Part shown: positions 7,020 to 13,311 of the stretch, piece after piece
Position numbering within the stretch: position 1 is the first letter of the stretch
Layout of the letters: every line of letters starts with the position of its first letter
From: an uncultured Lachnospiraceae bacterium
Lineage (GTDB): Bacteria > Bacillota > Clostridia > Lachnospirales > Lachnospiraceae
Assembly (NCBI GenBank): GCA_910577165.1
Contig: CAJTLX010000057.1
Span: 1 to 19,708 of the forward strand
Length of the DNA: 19,708 nucleotides
Direction of reading: 5' to 3'
Notes under the pieces: generated by a model
Database searches by the model: none
Told to the model about the DNA's origin: nothing
What the model saw: only the letters and a program-made list of their open reading frames with translations
Position numbers and translations under genes: made by a program

Positions 7020-7055
7020 GTAAACATTGACTTTGTTTACTAACGGATATATAAT
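7020..7055 (+). promoter_or_regulatory. strong promoter with palindrome over the -35, upstream of the AAA/HNH remnant
   Basis: TTGACT (7027-7032) and TATAAT (7050-7055) are exactly 17 bp apart. The -35 hexamer lies in the centre of the inverted repeat GTAAACA-N7-TGTTTAC (7020-7026 and 7034-7040), a likely operator. The downstream coding module is broken, so this appears to be a relic control region of that module. No intact gene on the plus strand follows before 12932. Confidence 0.7.
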
Positions 7056-7178
7056 ATTAAAAATTATGCGCAGTTTAGTTTAAAATAATAAGTAAATATA
7101 AGAATAAACAGTATATATTTAATCAGGATAATTTGTTTTGAGATGTGGGCATGGAGGAAATGAAGAATATATTTAGAG

Positions 7179-7316
7179 AAAGTAAATTTAAAGAATTATA
7201 AAGCAGTAGAAGAAATTGAATTTAATTTAAAACCAGGTATCAATTTATTGATTGGAGATAATGGTACTGAAAAAACTTCTGTGTTAGAAGGTATAGCAAT
7301 AGCTCTTGGTGCATAA
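7179..7316 (+). pseudogene. AAA/SMC-like ATPase, N-terminal fragment
   Basis: The 45-codon open segment begins KVNLKNYKAVEEIEFNLKPG and continues into INLLIGDNGT-EKTSVLEGIAIALG. This is the opening beta strands and Walker A of RecF/SMC-type ATPases such as PtuA of Septu and the ATPases of retron effector pairs. The Walker A glycine before the lysine is Glu (codon 7269-7271, GAA where GGA is expected), which would abolish nucleotide binding. A TAA closes the frame at 7314, and no start codon exists in frame; an ATG at 7151 with a GGAGG-like context is in another frame and ends at once. The remaining several hundred codons of such a protein, including Walker B, are absent, and HNH-gene sequence follows after about 10 bases. 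It is a deletion relic. Confidence 0.75.
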
Positions 7317-7327
7317 GAAGAATTCGA

Positions 7328-7776
7328 ATGGACTCATATTCCAGAATAGAGCATTTCATACCGCTTAGTGCAGATAAAGAAAAGGCAATTGTAATAATAT
7401 GACTGGTGTATGTGATGATGAAGAAAAATTTTCAGGGGAGCGAGAGCATATTTTATGTTGTGATGCGCATAAAAAAGAATCCGAGATTTGTACAAGTCCA
7501 TTGAATAAGGCACGGATGAATAAAATTGCTTATAAACTGGATGGAACGATATACACAGAACCAAGGGATGATATCATGGAAAAAGATATTAATAAAATAC
7601 TTTTACTAAATGGAATAAGAAAATCGGATGGTTCTGTTAGGGATACATCAGCAGAACTTTTAAAAGGGAAACAAGATGTCTACGATGGAGTACGTCGAAG
7701 GATGGAATATCTTAATAAAAGTGGAAAATGTACTTTTGCATCAGTGAAGAAAATTATAATTAATTTACAGAAATAA
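7328..7776 (+). pseudogene. HNH endonuclease of PtuB/retron-associated type, C-terminal fragment with a frameshift
   Basis: The first frame (from about 7328) reads SRIEHFIPLSADKEK, the E-H half of an HNH core. After a frameshift near 7382-7390 the next frame reads GNCNNMTGVC, CCDAHKKESEICTSPLN, AYKLDGTIYTE and EKDINKILLLNG. This order (IEHxxPxS, N-NMxGVC, CDxxK, P-N, dGxIY, D-N--LNLN) is that of the TIGR02646/PtuB-like HNH proteins paired with an AAA ATPase in Septu and some retrons, as I recall the family. The 5' part with the first metal-binding cysteines is missing. The longest open frame, 7399-7776, would give 125 aa without the HNH core. It directly follows the AAA fragment, so one deletion probably removed the end of the first gene and the start of the second. 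The assignment is by eye and has not been searched. Confidence 0.65.
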
Positions 7777-7906
7777 GAAGAATATATAAGTTTAAAATTA
7801 TATTATTTTAATAAAAATATAATGTATTAATAAAACATGGAATGCAGATGATTATCATTTTTGATGGTATAAAAATAATGATTAAAACTTTTCACAATAA
7901 AAATTA

Positions 7907-8821
7907 TTATTTTACCTCCGAAAAATGAGAACACGGAAAGATAATCGTTATCACAAATAATGCCTTCTCATAAGAAGCTGATATTTCCCCGACAAGCATT
8001 TGAGTAAATTGTTTTGCAATGGCTAATCCCAGCCCCGTATTTCCGCTTGTCCGGGAGATATCCGTTGTGTAAAATTCATCAAAGATCTGCGAGAGATCCA
8101 AAGATGGGGAGCTGAGCGCGTTCTTAAGTTTAATAGTGATGGAGGAAGAAAGGGATAACTGCACGGATATGATAAGTTCTCCCACTCCATGTTTTAAGGA
8201 ATTTCCAATCAAATTATCGAAAATTCGAAGCAGCATATTTTTATTGGAAAAAAATATCCAATTTGTTTTTTCACAGTGCAGTGTAATCGAGCGATCTTTA
8301 GCACAGTAATCATTATAGTAGTGCGCGATAGATTCCTCCAAAATTGCGATAAGTTTTAAGTTCCTTTTTTCTGGCGCGTTTTCCCTGGCAATTATCTGGG
8401 AAAACTCGAAGAAAGAATTGATCAGTTCCTCCAATCGCCCCAATCTTTGTTCCACAATCTTAATTTCCCGATATTTTTCTTCTGCGGGCAGCCTGGTATT
8501 AAGAATGATATCAATATAGCCCACGACCGAGGTTAGCGGGGTGCGAAGATCATGGGAGATATTGGTCATCATCTGGTAAAGTTCGTGTTTTTTGTGCGCA
8601 TAATATGCCTGGTTACTGCGATTTTGACGTAGAAGTAGATTGATTTCCTGTAATAGTTCCCGTGGAAAGAAACCATTTCCCATATGAAGCAGCGCGTTTG
8701 TATCGATGTCCTTTCGCTCTTTTAATTGACGGAGAATATAGTCCGATTCGCGGCGGGAGAGGAACAGGATAATGATAAGCGATAAATTGATAATTGTTAA
8801 AATAATGATAATAATAAGCAT
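7907..8821 (-). CDS. sensor histidine kinase, single N-terminal membrane segment
   Basis: This 304-aa kinase has one hydrophobic segment at residues 1-22 and almost no extracellular part, like the intramembrane-sensing kinases found beside peptide-antibiotic ABC transporters. The phosphoacceptor is H90 in NISHDLRTPLTSVVGY. The N box is FDNLIGNSLKH (201-211) and the G box is TGLGLAIAK (262-270), so kinase motifs are complete. I chose ATG 8821 because AGAGGA lies eight bases upstream; a GTG at 8839 lacks a ribosome site. It is the last gene of a minus-strand series with a response regulator and an ABC ATPase. Its cognate regulator (11095-11805) is broken by a stop codon and the transporter is deleted in part, so signalling through this set is doubtful. 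Confidence 0.9.
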   Translation of the reverse strand: MLIIIIILTIINLSLIIILFLSRRESDYILRQLKERKDIDTNALLHMGNGFFPRELLQEINLLLRQNRSNQAYYAHKKHELYQMMTNISHDLRTPLTSVVGYIDIILNTRLPAEEKYREIKIVEQRLGRLEELINSFFEFSQIIARENAPEKRNLKLIAILEESIAHYYNDYCAKDRSITLHCEKTNWIFFSNKNMLLRIFDNLIGNSLKHGVGELIISVQLSLSSSITIKLKNALSSPSLDLSQIFDEFYTTDISRTSGNTGLGLAIAKQFTQMLVGEISASYEKALFVITIIFPCSHFSEVK

Positions 8822-8875
8822 TGAAGAGTCCTCTTTCACCGTGAAATTAGATTTATTATTTTGGGTGTGCGTTCT

Positions 8876-10132
8876 TTATTTTATTTCTGTTTTCTTAAAA
8901 ATCTCACAGCCAATGGCGGTTGATATAAAAATTTCCGCCAGGCCAATGCAGGTACAGGTAATGAGATATGCATGGTCAGTGGAGAACACCAGTTTGCTCA
9001 ATGCGGATTGCAGTTCATAACGATACAGAAATATTCTAACAGATTCCCATTTTGTAACGATATAGAGCGCGTTGACAAATACCTGAAATAATATCTGGAA
9101 CGGAATAACGATGGCGTTAAAAGCGGCTGCCTTCCGGGTTAAAAATCCTAATAATGTCATCAGGCTGCTTGCCCCTAAAAGCATGGGAAGCTGTTTTAGG
9201 GTTATGGCAAGTACATGGCTTATTGCTCCGGTATAAGCTTTTCCATTAACAATAAAGTTTAGGATATAGAGAAAAAAAATCTCTGAGATATTGATCCCGT
9301 TTTGAATCAGGGTTTTGTTAAGATTTTCTGTCTTGATATGATCTTCGTAGATGCGCAGTTCCCCCTCGTCGATCACCTTATAATCTCTTATGCCAAGTTT
9401 TTCTTCAAGGATGGCGGCACAATGTTTTGTGTTATCCGTCTTGACAGCAAGACAGCGCATACATTCCAGATCCAGTTCCTTTTTTGTTATCTCCTTTAGC
9501 ATCCGTCCTTTTTCAATAAAGAAAAAACGATTGGCGACCAGATAGAGTTCCGAGAGAATATGGCTGGAGATAATCATGGTAATGCCGCGCTCTAAATTCA
9601 GGCGTTTAAAGGTATTGCGCAGTTCACTGATGCCAAGCGGGTCAAGACCATTGATTGGCTCATCCAGAATAATCAGATCCGAGTTGTCAAGAACGGCGAG
9701 GGCAATACCTAAGCGTTGTTTCATTCCAAGGGAAAATTTACGGAATTTCTTATCTTTCACATCGGATAATTGCACAAGAAGGAGAGCTTCATCAATCTGC
9801 CCCATATCCGCGATCCCCTTTTGAATAGCATAATATTTTAGATTTTGATAGGCTGTGAGGTTGCCGAAAAAGGAGGGATTTTCAATTAGGCAGCCAATCC
9901 GCTTTTTTTGTGCGGTGACCGCAGCCCCCTTTTTTGAAAAAATCTCAAACTCGCCGCTAGAAGCTTGTGTAAGTCCTGTAATAATTTTCATAATGGTAGT
10001 TTTACCGGCACCATTGCGCCCAATAAATCCGTAGATATCGCCGCGATAGACCGTCATGTCCACCGAGTCAAGTGCCGTGAAATTTTTGTAGCGTTTGGAA
10101 AGATTTTTTGTTTGCAGTACGATTTCCCGCAT
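8876..10132 (-). CDS. ABC transporter ATPase fused in frame to the C-terminal part of an ABC permease
   Basis: Residues 1-~286 are a BcrA/lantibiotic-immunity-type ABC ATPase: Walker A GRNGAGKTT at 38-46, signature SLGMKQ at 134-139, Walker B LIILDEP at 153-159, and H191 as the switch histidine. The expected ATPase end after NISEIF is replaced by a hydrophobic stretch (288-418) with about four membrane segments, ending IGCEIFKKTEIK, which looks like the last half of an ABC-2-type permease. The join lies at a run of eight A on the plus strand (9272-9279). The simplest reading is an in-frame deletion across an ATPase-permease gene pair, removing the first permease helices. Export function is doubtful; a real fusion protein cannot be excluded. 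The start is ATG 10132 with AAGGAG about 11 bases upstream. The kinase gene starts 54 bases downstream. Confidence 0.85.
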   Translation of the reverse strand: MREIVLQTKNLSKRYKNFTALDSVDMTVYRGDIYGFIGRNGAGKTTIMKIITGLTQASSGEFEIFSKKGAAVTAQKKRIGCLIENPSFFGNLTAYQNLKYYAIQKGIADMGQIDEALLLVQLSDVKDKKFRKFSLGMKQRLGIALAVLDNSDLIILDEPINGLDPLGISELRNTFKRLNLERGITMIISSHILSELYLVANRFFFIEKGRMLKEITKKELDLECMRCLAVKTDNTKHCAAILEEKLGIRDYKVIDEGELRIYEDHIKTENLNKTLIQNGINISEIFFLYILNFIVNGKAYTGAISHVLAITLKQLPMLLGASSLMTLLGFLTRKAAAFNAIVIPFQILFQVFVNALYIVTKWESVRIFLYRYELQSALSKLVFSTDHAYLITCTCIGLAEIFISTAIGCEIFKKTEIK

Positions 10133-10215
10133 AAATTTTTAAACTCCTTTTTTGTTTATTTCAGCTGATAAGCTTGTTTTAGCAGGAAAGCCTGAAAAAA
10201 CACTTAAGGGGAATC

Positions 10216-11055
10216 TTAAAAAAGTCTTAATGCCTTCCGGTAAAGCTGAGCAGCGGATATTTCTCCCTCTGCACATTTTTCGTAAAATTCAACATATTTT
10301 TGCTGAGAATTAAAAAATCTGGTATCACCATTGACTTTTTTCAAATAGTATTCTGCAAGCCCTTCCGTTAAATGCCAGTGATTGTAATTTTGGAAGGCAT
10401 CCTCTTCTTTTAACGCGTTGAAAAGCAAATAGATAATAAATTCATGTCCAATAAAATAAAAGGCATCAAGGGGATCTCTTACAATACCAAAAACATCCTG
10501 TTCCTTGTCAATATCAATGGCTTCCGCGCCATTTTCCACTGAAGTGACAAGGGTGGCGATAAAGTATTCCGAGAGAAGATTGCAGCCGACAAATTTTTCT
10601 GCCCGATCAGTAAAATTCGTTTCCTCAAATAGACGAAGTACTGTTGGAATGTATGCCTCTATTTTTTTCTTTTCGGCAGGCCAGATATCGGAAATATAAT
10701 AATCATAATGTTTTATCATTACCGCCGAGAGTTCACAGACAATATCGGTATATTTTTTAAAAGATTCCGGAACTTCGCCGCGATCTGCTATCTGGATTAA
10801 ATTTGCATAATAATCCTTTGCCTTCATTTTTGCGCGGGCTGGCTCTGTTACCATCAGATTGTATAATTCGCCACAATGTTCACCGCCGCAAACGGTGAAA
10901 AGCAATTCATTTTTCTGAAAAAGTATGAGATCATGTTCAGGATATTTGTCGCGGTAGCAGCGGCCGTAGGCATTATCATAGCCGCATTTTGCAACAGAAA
11001 ACATATGAAAAATAAAGTTGGTATCCGGGTTGGCGATAAATTTTATTTTGTTCAT
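10216..11055 (-). CDS. uncharacterised 279-aa protein with degenerate metalloprotease-like motifs
   Basis: I do not recognise the family. A candidate active-site region is FIGHEFIIYLL (H204, E205) followed 26 residues later by LTEGLAEYYLKK (E231, E235). The spacing recalls gluzincin peptidases (HExxH plus a distal Glu), but the fifth position of HExxH is Ile, so zinc binding would be incomplete. No signal peptide or membrane segment is evident, so a cytoplasmic protein is likely. The ATG at 11055 follows AAGGAG. The gene lies between the response regulator and the ABC gene, 39 bases after the former, and appears to be part of the same transcript. A role in the peptide-response locus is inferred from position only. 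Confidence 0.7.
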   Translation of the reverse strand: MNKIKFIANPDTNFIFHMFSVAKCGYDNAYGRCYRDKYPEHDLILFQKNELLFTVCGGEHCGELYNLMVTEPARAKMKAKDYYANLIQIADRGEVPESFKKYTDIVCELSAVMIKHYDYYISDIWPAEKKKIEAYIPTVLRLFEETNFTDRAEKFVGCNLLSEYFIATLVTSVENGAEAIDIDKEQDVFGIVRDPLDAFYFIGHEFIIYLLFNALKEEDAFQNYNHWHLTEGLAEYYLKKVNGDTRFFNSQQKYVEFYEKCAEGEISAAQLYRKALRLF

Positions 11056-11094
11056 TGAGAGTCTCCTTATTTATGTTGAAATCTTCTTTTATTT

Positions 11095-11805
11095 TCACAT
11101 TTCTTTTTTGCGCAGCCGATATCCCACACCCCAGACTGTTTCAATATAATCCTGTTCGGGGCTGCACTCCTTTAATTTTTTTCTCAGCTTACTGATATGT
11201 ACATTTAATGTATTATCATCGGCGGAATTTTCATCGTCCCAGACATGATTGTAGATCATACTCTTTGTACAAACGCGCTTGGGATTCTCCATTAAAAGGC
11301 GCAGAAGGGCGAACTCATGTTTGGACAGGCAGACGTTTTTTCCGGAACAAGTTACTAAAAAGGCAGTAGAATCAAGCGTGATATCCTGATAGGTAAGCAA
11401 GGGTTTAGCGGGGGAAGTTTCCATTTCCATGGATTCCGGGGAAATATCCCGAAATCTTGCCACAATTCTTGCAAGTAATTCCTTATTGTGAAAAGGTTTT
11501 GTAATATAATCGTTCGCACCAAGGGAAAATAGATCAACTTTTTTGTCGACTTCGTGGATGGCACTTATTACGATAACAGGAACGGGATGTTTCTTTTTTA
11601 GTTCTTTGATAATTTCCTCCCCGCTTTTACCCGGAAGCATCAAATCGAGCAGAATCAGATTAATTTCCGCACTATGCACAAGCAAGCCTTCCGTGCCAGA
11701 GTAGGCGCAGAGTGTGCGATAGCCATTCTGAGTGAGCAGAATGCGCAACATATTGCTGATTTCGTTATCATCTTCAATAATTAAAATGGTTTTTTATGTT
11801 GGCAT
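11095..11805 (-). pseudogene. OmpR-family response regulator, interrupted by a stop at codon 4
   Basis: From the natural start (ATG 11803-11805, behind a strong GGGAGGAG site) the product reads M-P-T, then TAA at 11794-11796, then KTILIIEDDNEISNML and an otherwise complete regulator. The receiver phosphorylation site is LILLDLMLPGKSG (Asp 54 counted from the natural start), with Lys 103 in DYITKPF. The C-terminal winged helix ends with NTLNVHISKLRKKL and ETVWGVGYRLR. The next ATG in frame (11751) would give a 218-aa protein without beta strand 1 and without the acidic E-D-D pocket, so it could not be phosphorylated normally. A single A-to-T change of a Lys codon would explain the stop. Its partners are the kinase at 7907 and the ABC gene at 8876. 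Confidence 0.85.
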
Positions 11806-11825
11806 TAATCTCCTCCCTGATATGA

Positions 11826-12635
11826 TTAAAGTTTGCTTCCACTCTGTTTTTCCATAAAAATTTTAAACTCTTTTTCGGCTTGTTCTGCAAAGAATTTTGG
11901 AGTGGAAGTCCGGCTGGTAAGACCGATAGTATCCCAGGTTGCCGCCCAGATGAAATAGGGGATAAGCGGCAGGGTATCTTTTACTTTTAAATGACAGCCA
12001 TCGCGCACAAGCAAACCATCCTCCGCTATTTTTTTGGCATCAAAATACAGTCTTGCACCGGTGAGATACTCTGCGTTTTCTTCCATAATAATTTTACCCC
12101 GCTGCTTTGAATTTACAATAATTTCTCCGGTAATGCCGCTGCCAAACATAATATAATCGCTAAAATCCACAGGATCGCCAAGCCGTGTTCCGATCGGTTT
12201 TTCTTCCGGAATGGTTCCAGATTTTTTAAGTATATTCCAGCTTTTTAGCATTTTATCGCGCTGAATCTGCTCCCAGCTTTCCAAAGATGTGCTATGAACG
12301 AATATGGGCGGTTCCTCTTCACGGAGAAATGCATCATTATATTTATGGCAGCCATAATGCTCTTTTGCAATATTAAGATCGGTTTCGGACATTACTAGAA
12401 TTGCATTTTTATTGTTTGCCTTGCAAAAACTGATAAAATCTCCAACGGATATTTCCCAATTTTTTTGGGTTAAACGACTGACTTTTATCGTGTAGGCACA
12501 GCCAAAATTTCTGCCGCACATCTGTTTGTAATCTCTGCTGTCAGTAAGTGCTAAAATCATCCATGAATTGTCATATTTATAGTTTGTAATGGGATTTATT
12601 CGGTTTTCGTTCAGCTCATCGAGACGATAAATCAT
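11826..12635 (-). CDS. uncharacterised 269-aa protein, possible ADP-ribosyltransferase fold
   Basis: No firm family match. The middle contains IFVHSTSLESWEQIQRDKML (from residue 111, H114), which resembles the H-x-T/S plus helix that opens ADP-ribosyltransferase folds of KptA/DarT type. Later segments, DYIMFGSGITGEIIV (160-174) and GARLYFDAKKIAEDGLL (193-209), could be the following strands. The evidence is weak: I cannot place the catalytic Glu. The first 110 residues have no recognisable motif. No signal or membrane segment is seen. The start is ATG 12635 with AAAGGA upstream. It is the first gene of the minus-strand series and ends 20 bases before the response regulator start, so the two are probably cotranscribed. 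Confidence 0.7.
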   Translation of the reverse strand: MIYRLDELNENRINPITNYKYDNSWMILALTDSRDYKQMCGRNFGCAYTIKVSRLTQKNWEISVGDFISFCKANNKNAILVMSETDLNIAKEHYGCHKYNDAFLREEEPPIFVHSTSLESWEQIQRDKMLKSWNILKKSGTIPEEKPIGTRLGDPVDFSDYIMFGSGITGEIIVNSKQRGKIIMEENAEYLTGARLYFDAKKIAEDGLLVRDGCHLKVKDTLPLIPYFIWAATWDTIGLTSRTSTPKFFAEQAEKEFKIFMEKQSGSKL

Positions 12636-12673
12636 TTTTGGAAATCCTTTCTGTAAAACTAATTATTGCAAAA

Positions 12674-12702
12674 ATATTACCATATAGAGAAAGAAAAAAC
12701 AA
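12674..12702 (-). promoter_or_regulatory. possible promoter of the 12635-7907 operon
   Basis: On the minus strand, TTGTTT (12702-12697) and TAATAT (12679-12674) are 17 bp apart, about 40 bases before the first gene. The region is AT-rich, so chance matches are likely. It is divergent from the blaI promoter. Confidence 0.35.
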
Positions 12703-12793
12703 GACGCAATTTATCTCCCACTCTAGAATTAGGGGATTTTCTGCCGTAAAATGTTAAAAGCAATTCACAGGAAGAAAAAATTAGAATGGGGGA

Positions 12794-12855
12794 TTGACAA
12801 AAGGATAACATGATGTTATACTTTAATTAACAACATCTTGTTATACATCAGATGT
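12794..12855 (+). promoter_or_regulatory. blaI-blaR1 promoter with three palindromic operator candidates
   Basis: TTGACA (12794-12799) and TATACT (12817-12822) are 17 bp apart, nearly consensus. Three palindromes overlap or follow it: ATAACAT-G-ATGTTAT at 12805-12819, covering the spacer and -10; TAACAA-N4-TTGTTA at 12828-12843; and ACATC-A-GATGT at 12845-12855. They share the ACA/TGT core typical of BlaI/MecI/CopY operators, so autorepression by the BlaI protein is likely. A small hairpin, CCGCCT-N4-AGGCGG, lies in the leader at 12866-12881. Confidence 0.8.
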
Positions 12856-12931
12856 GGGATAACTCCCGCCTCTATAGGCGGTAAGCAGTTTGCTTGTATC
12901 AGAGGCGTTCTTGAATAAGGAGGATAAGAAT

Positions 12932-13309
12932 ATGGCGCAGCAAATATCCGATGCTGAACTTGAAATTATGAAAATTATTTGGGGAAATCCAGAGGAGGTG
13001 ACATTGTTTTCCTATATTATGGACGGGATGGCGAATAAGGGCAAGCCCTGTCAAAAGAATACCCTGATTGTGCTGCTGTCGCGGCTGATCAACAAGGGTT
13101 TTTTAAGTGCCAGAAAGATTGGACGGCACAATGAATATAGCACACTTATTTCAGAGGAGGAGTACCAGAGATCACAGACAAAAAATTTCCTGGATAAAGT
13201 CTATAAGGGGAGTGTAAAAGGTCTGGTTTCCAATCTGATTTCGGGAGATCTGTTGGATAAGGAGGAATATGAAGAATTGAAAAAGTTGCTGGATAGAGGG
13301 AAGGAATAA
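12932..13309 (+). CDS. blaI: BlaI/MecI/CopY-family transcriptional repressor
   Basis: The 125-aa protein has the family's winged helix at about 5-75 (ISDAELEIMKIIWGNPEEVT, then NTLIVLLSRLINKGFLSARK, and the wing GRHNEYSTLISEEEY). The C-terminal third is the helical dimerisation region, including the part near residues 100-105 where the activated protease cuts in BlaI and MecI. I chose ATG 12932 because AAGGAGG lies eight bases upstream; the longer frame from 12890 is leader. The stop is two bases before the blaR1-like ATG, so the genes are cotranscribed. It most likely represses this operon through the palindromes at 12805-12855, until the membrane protease is triggered. Confidence 0.9.
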   Translation: MAQQISDAELEIMKIIWGNPEEVTLFSYIMDGMANKGKPCQKNTLIVLLSRLINKGFLSARKIGRHNEYSTLISEEEYQRSQTKNFLDKVYKGSVKGLVSNLISGDLLDKEEYEELKKLLDRGKE

Positions 13310-13311
13310 CA

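Noticed and set aside
7777..7906. Gene or regulatory element in the AT-rich gap
   Set aside because: I see only low-complexity AT-rich sequence between convergent units, with no clear hairpin or ribosome site.
614..11805. Stop-codon recoding to explain in-frame stops in the integrase, response regulator and others
   Set aside because: Both TAG and TAA interrupt genes, the same codons end intact genes normally, and other losses are deletions or frameshifts.
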